In this document: one piece after another, positions 17,213 through 24,146 of the stretch
How the letters are laid out: every line of letters starts with the position of its first letter
How positions within the stretch are numbered: the stretch's first letter is position 1
DNA from: Modestobacter sp. VKM Ac-2977
GTDB taxonomy: Bacteria; Actinomycetota; Actinomycetes; Mycobacteriales; Geodermatophilaceae
Length of the DNA stretch: 64,000 nt
Assembly (NCBI RefSeq): GCF_026968045.1
Contig: NZ_JAPVBQ010000001.1
Location: 186,001 to 250,000 of the forward strand
Direction: 5' to 3'
Notes under the pieces: generated by a model
Database searches by the model: none
Seen by the model: the letters and a program-made list of their open reading frames with translations, nothing else
Told to the model about the DNA's origin: nothing
Translations under genes and position numbers: made by a program

Positions 17213-18202
17213 ATGCGCTTCCTCGAGGTCGACGGTCTGGGACAGGTCAGCCGGGTCGGACTGGGCACCTGGCAGTTCGGCTCCAAGGAATGGGGCTACG
17301 GCGACGACTACGCCGTCGGTGCGGCCCGGGACATCGTCCGGCGGGCCCGCGAGCTGGGCGTCACGCTGTTCGACACCGCCGAGGTGTACGGCTTCGGCCG
17401 CAGCGAGAAGATCCTGGCCGAGGCGCTCGGCGCCGACCGGGCCGAGGTGGTCGTCGCCAGCAAGGTCTTCCCGGTGGCGCCGTTCCCGGCGGTCGTCCGC
17501 AACCGCGCGACCGCGAGCGCCCGTCGGCTGCAGCTCGACCGGATCCCGCTCTACCAGGTGCACCAGGCCAACCCGCTGGTGCCGGACTCGGTGATCATGC
17601 CGGGCATGCGCGCCCTCCTCGACGACGGCGTGATCGGCGCCGTCGGGGTCTCCAACTACTCGCTGGAGCGCTGGCAGGCGGCCGACCGCGCGCTGGGCAG
17701 CCCGGTGGTGAGCAACCAGGTCCAGTTCTCCCTGGCGCACGCCGGGCCGCTGGCCGACCTGGTGCCCTTCGCCGAGCGCGAGAACCGGGTGGTCATCGCC
17801 TACAGCCCGCTCGCCCAGGGCCTGCTCGGCGGCCGGTACTCCGCCGACCACCGCCCCGGGGGCGTCCGGGCGATGAACCCGCTGTTCGGCACCGAGAACC
17901 TGCGCCGGGCCGAGCCGCTCCTCCAGCTGCTCCGGGACGTGGCCGCTGCGCACCAGGCGAAGCCGGCCCAGGTGGCCCTGGCCTGGCTGCTCGGCCTGCC
18001 ACAGGTGGTCGTGATCCCGGGGGCGTCCAGCGTCGAGCAGCTGGAGTCCAACGTGGCGGCCGCCGAGCTGGAGCTGACGCCGGCGGAGCAGCAGGCGCTG
18101 ACCACCGCCGCGCAGGACTTCCAGCCGGTCTCCACCGCCCGCACGGTCTCGGACCAGGTGCGGGAGAAGGTGGCGGAGCTCCGCGGCCGCATCGGCGGCT
18201 GA
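17213..18202 (+). CDS. Aldo/keto reductase
   Basis: 329-aa TIM-barrel oxidoreductase. FDTAEVYGFGRSE carries the catalytic Asp and Tyr, VVVASKVFP the Lys, and YQVHQANP the His equivalent. IPGASSVEQLESNV near residue 265 binds NADPH phosphate. It resembles the AKR11-13-type general reductases of actinobacteria; the substrate is unknown. It interrupts the usual Rv3662c-Rv3661 neighbourhood and ends 20 bases from the convergent HAD gene. Confidence 0.9.
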   Translation: MRFLEVDGLGQVSRVGLGTWQFGSKEWGYGDDYAVGAARDIVRRARELGVTLFDTAEVYGFGRSEKILAEALGADRAEVVVASKVFPVAPFPAVVRNRATASARRLQLDRIPLYQVHQANPLVPDSVIMPGMRALLDDGVIGAVGVSNYSLERWQAADRALGSPVVSNQVQFSLAHAGPLADLVPFAERENRVVIAYSPLAQGLLGGRYSADHRPGGVRAMNPLFGTENLRRAEPLLQLLRDVAAAHQAKPAQVALAWLLGLPQVVVIPGASSVEQLESNVAAAELELTPAEQQALTTAAQDFQPVSTARTVSDQVREKVAELRGRIGG

Positions 18203-18222
18203 GACCGGGCCGGTCGGTCCGG

Positions 18223-19080
18223 TCAGGCGCCGCGGCGCCGACGGCGACCGGTCGGGGGCACCACGACGGGGGCGGCGAGCGCGACGGCCGGGAGCGCCCG
18301 CAGCGTGCGCCGCCGGGCGAACCAGGCCAGTCCGGCCACGGCGGCCCCGACGCCGACCGCGGCACTGGTGACCACCGGCGTCCGGGCGCCGGAGAACCGG
18401 GAGCGCAGGGTGACCGGGCGGGTGAACTCGAGCACCGGCCAGCCCCGTTCCACGGCGGCCTTGCGCAGCCCCCGGTCGGGGTTGACGGCGGTGGGGTGGC
18501 CGACCGCCTCGAGCATCGGCAGGTCGGTGATCGAGTCGCTGTAGGCCCAGCAGTCGGCCAGGTCCCAGCCCTTCTCGGCGGCCACCTCGCGCATCGCGGC
18601 GGCCTTGTTCTCGCCGTAGGCGTAGTAGTCGATCTCGCCGGTGTACTTCCCGTCGACGGTGACCATCCGGGTGGCGACGACACGGTCGACCCCGAGCATC
18701 TCGCCGATCGGCTCCACCATCTCCGCACCGCTGCTGGAGACGATGACGATCTCCCGGCCGGCCGCCTGGTGTTCCTCGATGAGGTCGGCGGCCTCCGCGT
18801 AGACGAGCGGGTCGACGATGCCGTGCAGCGTCTCCCGCACGATCTCGTGCACGACGGCGACGTCCCAGCCCGTGGTCATCGCGGTGATCTGTCGCCGCAT
18901 CCGCTCCATCTGGTCGGCGTCGGCGCCGGCCAGGGAGAAGACGAACTGCGCGTAGGCGCCCTTGAGGACGGCTCGCCGGTTGATCAGCCCACCCTGGAAG
19001 AACGGTCGTCCGAAGGCCAACGTGCTGGACTTCGCGATGACCGTCTTGTCCAGGTCGAAGAACGCCGCAGCGCGGGTCAC
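18223..19080 (-). CDS. HAD-IB family phosphatase with C-terminal membrane segment (Rv3661-type)
   Basis: 285-aa HAD hydrolase. Motif I is FFDLDKT, motif II lies in IVIVSSSGAEM, and motif III/IV is GENKAAAMRE with SDSITDLPMLEAVG, as in SerB-like HAD-IB enzymes. Residues about 240-262 form a hydrophobic segment followed by a basic C-terminus ending GRRRRRGA, suggesting membrane attachment. GTG start chosen because TACCGT lies seven bases upstream on the coding strand, consistent with a leaderless transcript; starts nine or 57 bases further out are possible. Homologues neighbour ssd throughout actinobacteria. Confidence 0.85.
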   Translation of the reverse strand: MTRAAAFFDLDKTVIAKSSTLAFGRPFFQGGLINRRAVLKGAYAQFVFSLAGADADQMERMRRQITAMTTGWDVAVVHEIVRETLHGIVDPLVYAEAADLIEEHQAAGREIVIVSSSGAEMVEPIGEMLGVDRVVATRMVTVDGKYTGEIDYYAYGENKAAAMREVAAEKGWDLADCWAYSDSITDLPMLEAVGHPTAVNPDRGLRKAAVERGWPVLEFTRPVTLRSRFSGARTPVVTSAAVGVGAAVAGLAWFARRRTLRALPAVALAAPVVVPPTGRRRRRGA

Positions 19081-19127
19081 ATCGCACACGGTAAGGGGAT
19101 CGGCAGTCCAGGGGGTCGGGCACACCG

Positions 19128-19155
19128 TCGTCCACACCCGGATGGGTTGTCCACA
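19128..19155 (+). promoter_or_regulatory. Paired TCCACA motif upstream of the Tad/ssd operon
   Basis: TCGTCCACA and TTGTCCACA are arranged as TCCACA-N13-TCCACA. The pair is 51 bases upstream of the ssd GTG and also in front of the divergent HAD gene. The same spacing occurs at 23008-23032 and, inverted, at 29124-29148. TTGTCCACA also equals the actinobacterial DnaA-box consensus. Role unknown. Confidence 0.45.
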
Positions 19156-19205
19156 GATGTCGTCCAGGGCTGGGCCGGCGCCGACCGGCCCGCTGCGCTG
19201 GGCGG

Positions 19206-20300
19206 GTGTCCGCTGCCTCGCGAGCCCCCGGCTCCGCGCCCGTCGCCCCCGCCCACCCGCTGGTCCTGAGCACCGACTCCGGCCTGCTCGACGACCTGCT
19301 CCGGCTGCTCGCCGCCGCCGGTGCCACCGCTGAGCTGACCACGGGAGGGGGTGCGCTCCGCCGCGCCCACCGGGACGCGCCGCTGGTGCTCCTCGGTGCC
19401 GAGGTGCTGGGCAGTGCGCCGGTGCGGGCGCTGCCGCGGCGCCCCGGGGTGCTGGTGGTCGCCGCCGGTGAACCCGCGGCCGAGGTGTGGCCGGCGGCCG
19501 TCGAGCTCGGCGCCGAACGGGTGGTGGTGCTGCCCCGGGACGAGGCGTGGCTGGTGGAGCGGGTGGCCGCGGCGGTGCAGGCCCCTGCCCGGCCGGGCTG
19601 GCTGACCGTGGTCGGCGGCGCCTGCGGCGGCGCCGGCGCGAGCACCCTGGCGACGGCGCTCGCGGTGGCCGCGGGCAGCGCGGCCGACGGCGGCGTGCTG
19701 CTGGTGGACGGCGACGGCTGGGCCGCCGGCCTGGACCTGCTGCTCGGGGCGGAACGAGAGCCCGGGCTGCGCTGGCCGGAGCTGGCCGGGGTGAGCGGAC
19801 GGGTGGCCGGCCCGGCGCTCGCCGCCGCCCTGCCCGAGGTCGCCGGGGTCGCGGTGCTCTCCGCCTCCCGGGAACACCCCCAGGAGCTGCCGGCCGAGGC
19901 CCTGCTCGCCGTCTGCGCGGGCGCCCGGGCCAGCGGGTGCGGCGTCGTGCTCGACCTGCCCGTCCGCAGCCCCGCCGCCGAGGCGCTCCTCGCCGAGGCC
20001 GACCTCAGCGTCCTGCTCGTCCCGGCCCGGCTGCGGGCCGGAGCCGCCGCCCGCGCCCTGCTGGAGGGTGACCCGCGGCCCTGGTCGGCGGCGCTCGTGG
20101 TGAGCCGGCCGGTCCCCGGGGGGCTGAGCCGCGCCGAGGTGGCCGACGTGGTCGGCCGGCCGGTCTTCGCCGAGCTCGCCGCCGACCGGTCGGCGGCACC
20201 CCGCAGCGAACGGGGCGAACCACCGTCCGTCGCCGCCCGGTCCCCGCTCGGCGGGCTCAGCCGGCTGCTCCTCGCCGAGCTGGCCGGGCGCGCGGCGTGA
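19206..20300 (+). CDS. ssd: CpaE/TadZ-like septum-site-determining protein (Ssd family)
   Basis: 364-aa protein of the helicase/secretion-neighbourhood CpaE-like family. VVGGACGGAGASTLATALA is a deviant Walker A of the MinD/ParA type near residue 140, with LLVDGDGWAAGLDLLLG after it. An N-terminal receiver-like region precedes the ATPase part. Family members localise Tad pilus machinery, and the mycobacterial Ssd (Rv3660c) affects septum placement. The stop overlaps the tadA start by four bases, so it leads the Tad operon. Confidence 0.88.
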   Translation: MSAASRAPGSAPVAPAHPLVLSTDSGLLDDLLRLLAAAGATAELTTGGGALRRAHRDAPLVLLGAEVLGSAPVRALPRRPGVLVVAAGEPAAEVWPAAVELGAERVVVLPRDEAWLVERVAAAVQAPARPGWLTVVGGACGGAGASTLATALAVAAGSAADGGVLLVDGDGWAAGLDLLLGAEREPGLRWPELAGVSGRVAGPALAAALPEVAGVAVLSASREHPQELPAEALLAVCAGARASGCGVVLDLPVRSPAAEALLAEADLSVLLVPARLRAGAAARALLEGDPRPWSAALVVSRPVPGGLSRAEVADVVGRPVFAELAADRSAAPRSERGEPPSVAARSPLGGLSRLLLAELAGRAA

Positions 20301-21451
20301 CCGGGGAGTCGGCGCCACCGCTGGTGGAGCGGGTGCGCGCCCGGCTCGCCACCGGTGTGGGCGCCCCCAGCCCGGCGGCCGTGGCGGCCCTGGTCCGGGA
20401 GGAGTCCGGCGGCCTGCTGGGCGACCGCGGGATGCTCGACGCCGTCCGGGCCGCCACCGACGAGCTCGCCGGGGCCGGTGTGCTGGAGCCGCTGCTGCGC
20501 ACGCCCGGCGTCACCGACGTGCTGGTCAACGGGCCCGACGAGGTCTGGATCGACCGCGGCGAGGGCCTGGAGCCGGTCGACGTCCGGTTCCCCGACGAGG
20601 CCGCCGTCCGCCGCCTGGCGGTGCGGCTGGCCGGCGCTGCCGGCCGCCGGCTCGACGACGCGGCGCCCTGGGTCGACGCCGGCCTGCCCGACGGCACCCG
20701 GCTGCACGCGGTCCTGCCGCCGGTGTCCGGGGCGGGCACCTGCCTGTCCCTGCGGGTGCTGCGCCGGGCGGCGCTCTCCTTCGCCGACCTCTCCGACCGG
20801 GGTGCCCTGCCCGGCGCCAGCGCCGAACTGCTGGCGGCCGCCGTCCGGGCGCGGCTGGCGTTCCTGGTCACCGGCGGCACGGGCACCGGGAAGACGACGG
20901 TCCTCTCCGCGCTGCTCGGGCTGGTGGATCCCGGGGAACGGCTGGTGCTCTGCGAGGACGCACCCGAGCTGACCCCACGGCACCCGCACGTCGTCCGGCT
21001 GCTCACCCGGCCGGCCAACGTCGAGGCCGCCGGCGCGGTCACGCTGCGGGACCTGGTGCGGCAGGCCCTGCGGATGCGCCCGGATCGGCTGGTGGTCGGT
21101 GAGGTCCGCGGCGCCGAGGTGGTCGACCTGCTCGCCGCGCTGAACACCGGGCACGACGGCGGCTGCGGCACGGTGCACGTCAACCGGGCCGCGGACCTGC
21201 CGGCCCGCCTCGAGGCCCTCGGCGGTGCGGCCGGCCTGGGCCGGGCCGCGGTGCACAGCCAGGCGGCAGCCGCGCTCGCGGTCGTCGTGCACCTGCGGCG
21301 GAGCCCGGCGGGGCGGGGCGTGGCCGAGCTGGGGGTGGTCCGCCGACAGGGGGAGCTGATCGAGGTCGCCGCGGGCTGGCGGGCCGACGGCGGCCCCACC
21401 CCGGCGCGCGGGGAGCTCGCCGACCTGCTCGGTGTCCGGGTGCCCGGATGA
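20297..21451 (+). CDS. tadA: Tad/Flp pilus secretion ATPase TadA (CpaF family)
   Basis: 384-aa type II/IV secretion ATPase. Walker A is GGTGTGKTT near residue 195, the Asp box includes LCEDAPEL, and Walker B lies in LVVGEVRGAEV. The N-terminal TDVLVNGPDEVWIDRGEGLE is the classic CpaF signature. It powers assembly of Flp-type pili or a related secretion device at the inner membrane. GTG start overlaps the ssd stop (GTGA) and the stop overlaps tadB (ATGA). Confidence 0.93.
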   Translation: MTGESAPPLVERVRARLATGVGAPSPAAVAALVREESGGLLGDRGMLDAVRAATDELAGAGVLEPLLRTPGVTDVLVNGPDEVWIDRGEGLEPVDVRFPDEAAVRRLAVRLAGAAGRRLDDAAPWVDAGLPDGTRLHAVLPPVSGAGTCLSLRVLRRAALSFADLSDRGALPGASAELLAAAVRARLAFLVTGGTGTGKTTVLSALLGLVDPGERLVLCEDAPELTPRHPHVVRLLTRPANVEAAGAVTLRDLVRQALRMRPDRLVVGEVRGAEVVDLLAALNTGHDGGCGTVHVNRAADLPARLEALGGAAGLGRAAVHSQAAAALAVVVHLRRSPAGRGVAELGVVRRQGELIEVAAGWRADGGPTPARGELADLLGVRVPG

Positions 21452-22245
21452 GCCCGGCGCTGCTGGTCCTCGGGGTCGCGCTGCTGGCCTGGTCCTCGGG
21501 CGCCGCCGGCCGGCCGCGACGGCTCACCGAGCCGGGGTGGCGCGGGGCGCGTCCGGACCTCCGCGCCCTGGCCGGTGGCCCGGCTGGACCGTGGGTGTTC
21601 GCGCTGGCGAGCGGGGGAGCCGGGGCGTTGCTGTCCACCCCGGTCGTGGCCGGGCTGGCGGCCGCTTGCGGTGTCGTCGCCGGCCGGGCCCTGGAGGCGC
21701 GTGGCCGGGCCGCCGCCGGGGAGCGGCGCACCCGGGCCCTGGTGGAGGCACTCGGCGTGCTGGCCGCGGAGGTGCGGGCCGGGCGACCACTCCCGGAGGT
21801 GGCGTCCACCGCGGTCGACGGCTGCCCGGACGCCGGCATGGCGCGGGCGCTCGAGCCGGTCCTGCGACTGGGCGACCCGCCAGCGGGGCCGGCGACGGAC
21901 GAGTCGGCCCGGGCGCTCGTGCGGATCGCGGCCGCGGTGCGGTTGAGCACCCGCACCGGCTGCTCGCTGGCCGGGGTGGTCACCGCCGTCGAGGACGACC
22001 TGCGAGCCCGGCTGCGGGCCGGGGAGGAACTGCGCTCTGCGGTCGCCGGGCCGCGGGCCAGCGCCACCGTGCTCGCCGGACTCCCGCTGCTGGGCCTGCT
22101 GATGGGCAGCGGGGTGGGCGCCGACCCGTGGCGGGTGCTCACCACCACCGGCGCGGGGACGGCGCTGCTGGTGCTCGGCGTGGCCCTGGAGCTGGCCGGG
22201 CTGACCTGGTCGGCGCGGCTGGTCCGGCGGGCGATGGCGCAGTGA
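21448..22245 (+). CDS. tadB: Tad/Flp pilus assembly membrane protein TadB-like
   Basis: 265-aa type II secretion F-domain protein. A cytoplasmic domain with LGVLAAEVRAGRPLPEV and SARALVRIAAAVRLSTRTGC lies between N-terminal and C-terminal hydrophobic helices, the T2SF layout. It forms the inner-membrane platform with TadC. Start and stop overlap tadA and tadC by four bases each. Confidence 0.88.
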   Translation: MSPALLVLGVALLAWSSGAAGRPRRLTEPGWRGARPDLRALAGGPAGPWVFALASGGAGALLSTPVVAGLAAACGVVAGRALEARGRAAAGERRTRALVEALGVLAAEVRAGRPLPEVASTAVDGCPDAGMARALEPVLRLGDPPAGPATDESARALVRIAAAVRLSTRTGCSLAGVVTAVEDDLRARLRAGEELRSAVAGPRASATVLAGLPLLGLLMGSGVGADPWRVLTTTGAGTALLVLGVALELAGLTWSARLVRRAMAQ

Positions 22246-22976
22246 ACGGTGCCTGGGCCGTCCTGGTCCTGGCCGGCGCGGTGCTGCTGTGGGTGCCCCC
22301 CGGGGCCGGCCGCCGGGACCGGGTGCGGTTCCTGCTCGCCGTCCCCGGAGACGGCGGTCGGCCCTGGCGGTCGACGAGCGGCCCACCCGGGGCGGCCCGG
22401 CGCCGGGTGGAGGCGGGCCTGGGCGGGCTGGCGGCCTTCCTGGTGCTCGGTGCCGGCCTGCCGGCCGCGCTGGTCGGGCTCGGCCTGGCCGCGGGGCTGG
22501 ATCGGCTGCTCCGGCGATCCGGTGCGCCACCGGCCGTCGCCGGAGCCCTCGCCCGGGACCTGCCGGTGGCCTGCGACCTGCTCGCCGTCTGCCTGGCGGC
22601 CGGCACCCCGGTCGGGTCGGCCGTCGCGGCGGTCGGGGAGGCGGTGCCCGGTCCGCTCGGCGACCGGCTGGTCGAGGCGGGGGCGCTGTACCGGCTGGGC
22701 GCCGCCCCGCGCCGGGCCTGGGCGGGTGCGCCACCGCCGGTCGACGCGCTCGCCCGCACGGTGGTGCGGGCCGGGGAGTCGGGCTCGGCGGTCGTCCCGG
22801 CCCTGCAGCGGCTCGCCGCCGACCTGCGCAGCGCCGGCCGCAGTCAGACCGAGGCCGCGGTGCAGCGGGCAGGGGTGTGGGTGCTGGCGCCACTGGGGCT
22901 GTGCTTCCTCCCCGCCTTCCTGTGCCTGGGCGTCGTCCCGATGGTGCTGGGCATCGGCAGCGACGTCTTCGGCTGA
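22242..22976 (+). CDS. tadC: Tad/Flp pilus assembly membrane protein TadC-like
   Basis: 244-aa T2SF-domain protein. LPVACDLLAVCLAAGTPVGSAV and ARTVVRAGESGSAVVPALQRL are the conserved cytoplasmic segment, and two C-terminal helices end LGVVPMVLGIGSDVFG. The GTG start overlaps the tadB stop. It is the second half of the TadBC platform; a 141-base gap follows before the pilin-like gene. Confidence 0.88.
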   Translation: MNGAWAVLVLAGAVLLWVPPGAGRRDRVRFLLAVPGDGGRPWRSTSGPPGAARRRVEAGLGGLAAFLVLGAGLPAALVGLGLAAGLDRLLRRSGAPPAVAGALARDLPVACDLLAVCLAAGTPVGSAVAAVGEAVPGPLGDRLVEAGALYRLGAAPRRAWAGAPPPVDALARTVVRAGESGSAVVPALQRLAADLRSAGRSQTEAAVQRAGVWVLAPLGLCFLPAFLCLGVVPMVLGIGSDVFG

Positions 22977-23007
22977 GTCACGGTCACCGCCGTCGTGCCG
23001 GTCGGCG

Positions 23008-23032
23008 TCCACAACCGCGAGCGTCCTCCACA
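23008..23032 (+). promoter_or_regulatory. Paired TCCACA motif upstream of the pilin-like gene
   Basis: GCGTCCACA and CCTCCACAA give TCCACA-N13-TCCACA, identical in spacing to 19128-19155, and lie 85 bases before the pilin-like ATG. This is the only sizeable gap inside the Tad operon, so it may mark an internal promoter. Confidence 0.4.
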
Positions 23033-23117
23033 ACCCGGCCGCAGCGACCTGGGCGCGCCCTCGCCGGCGCCAGGCTCGGGTCGACGGACCGGCAGGCGGT
23101 CCGGCGGAGGAGGACAG

Positions 23118-23354
23118 ATGGAGATCCAGCCGGAGAACGAGGAACGGTCCACCGGACGCCGGCGCGCGGCGCTGGCCCAGCGGTGGTCGGAGGTCCGCGT
23201 AGCGGGAGAGGAGGGCATGAGCACCGCCGAGTACGCCGTCGGCACGGTGGCCGCCTGCGCCTTCGCCGCCGTGCTCTACCAGGTGGTCACCGGCGGATCG
23301 GTCGTCGCGGCGCTGGGCGAGCTCGTGCAGACCGCACTCGCCACGCTCGCCTGA
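23118..23354 (+). CDS. Flp pilin-like small protein (DUF4244 family)
   Basis: 78-aa protein. A charged N-terminal stretch of 33 residues ends GEEGM, followed by STAEYAVGTVAACAFAAVLY, one hydrophobic helix. This matches class IV/Flp prepilin architecture with cleavage near Gly33 and Glu at +5 or so of the mature form. GGAGGAGGACAG immediately upstream is a strong ribosome-binding site. It is likely the major structural subunit of the Tad device. No dedicated prepilin peptidase gene is in the window. Confidence 0.82.
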   Translation: MEIQPENEERSTGRRRAALAQRWSEVRVAGEEGMSTAEYAVGTVAACAFAAVLYQVVTGGSVVAALGELVQTALATLA

Positions 23355-23360
23355 GTCGAC

Positions 23361-23747
23361 GTGTCGACACCCGACCGCACCGGCCGGCCCGGCAGCCCCC
23401 GGGAGGCCGGGATGGTGACCGCGGAGACCGCCGTCGTGCTGCCCGTGCTCCTGCTGGTGCTGGCCGGGGCGGTGGCGGCGGTCGTCGTGGTCGGTGCCCA
23501 GCTGCGCTGCGTGGACGCCGCCCGGGAGGGGGCCCGGGCGGCGGCGCGCGGCGAGCCGGCGGCCGTGGTGCACGAGCTGGCGGCGCAGGCCGCACCCGAC
23601 GGGGCGACCACGGACCTGGGCGTGGGGGAGACGGTGCGGGTCACCGTCGCGGCCAGGGTCGCCCCGCTGGGGCCGCTGCCCTGGCGGGTGGAGGTCACGG
23701 CGACGGCGACGGGCCTCCGCGAACCGGCAGCAGGCGGCCCGCCGTGA
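23361..23747 (+). CDS. TadE-family minor pilin-like protein
   Basis: 128-aa protein with GMVTAETAVVLPVLLLVLAG as the TadE signature, an N-terminal membrane helix preceded by Gly-Met, followed by CVDAAREGARAAARGE and a small extracytoplasmic domain. The GTG start lies six bases after the pilin-like stop. The stop overlaps the next gene by four bases. It probably acts as a minor pseudopilin. Confidence 0.85.
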   Translation: MSTPDRTGRPGSPREAGMVTAETAVVLPVLLLVLAGAVAAVVVVGAQLRCVDAAREGARAAARGEPAAVVHELAAQAAPDGATTDLGVGETVRVTVAARVAPLGPLPWRVEVTATATGLREPAAGGPP

Positions 23748-24142
23748 CCGGGCGCGTGCCGGCCGACGACGGGGAGCGCGGCTCGGCCACCGTGTGGATG
23801 GTCGCGCTGGCAGGGTTGCTCGCCCTGGTCGGCGTCGCCACGGTGCTCGTCGGCGCCGCGGTCGTGGCCCGGCACCGCGCCACCTCGGCGGCCGACCTCG
23901 CAGCCCTGGCCGCCGCCGGCAGGGCCGTGCTGGGCGACCCGGCCGCCTGCGCGGTCGCCGAGGAGATCGCCGCGGCGAACGAGGCCGTCGTGGACTCGTG
24001 TGTCGTCACCGCCGGCGCGGTCGTCGAGGTGCGGGTGCACGTCCCTGTCCGGCTGGGGCCACTCGGCGTCGTCGACGCCCCGGCCCGGGCGCGCGCCGGC
24101 CCGGCCCCGCCAGAGACCCGGTCAGCAGAATCAGGGACCCGG
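23744..24142 (+). CDS. Second TadE-like protein (Rv3655c-type); no stop codon where the gene should end
   Basis: The recognisable part is GERGSATVWMVALAGLLALV with SAADLAALAAAGRA and VVEVRVHVPVRLGPLG, about 120 residues, as in the helicase/secretion-neighbourhood TadE-like family. The GTG start overlaps the previous stop. Homology ends near 24100, but the frame has no stop there: it stays open through the antisense of the helicase gene to 29071. The other two frames also lack stops until beyond 24500. The end given is only where the convergent helicase stop begins. Either the stop was lost, there is a frameshift, or the assembly has an error. Confidence 0.55.
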
Positions 24143-24146
24143 TCAG
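24111..24146. repeat. Imperfect 21-bp direct repeat at the helicase stop codon
   Basis: CAGAGACCCGGTCAG (24111-24125) and CAGGGACCCGGTCAG (24132-24146) differ at one base and are offset by 21. The second copy holds the helicase TGA (24143-24145, minus strand). The first copy would give another in-frame TGA. It lies where the TadE-like gene should have ended. Confidence 0.6.

Noticed and set aside
19128-19155. Chromosomal replication origin from DnaA-like boxes
   Set aside because: Only two boxes, no dnaA, dnaN or AT-rich unwinding region nearby.
15164-21292. A 2042-codon open frame on the minus strand across cobU to tadA
   Set aside because: Only its last 187 codons are a recognisable protein (CobU). 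The rest is antisense to well-supported genes and reflects scarce stop codons at high GC.
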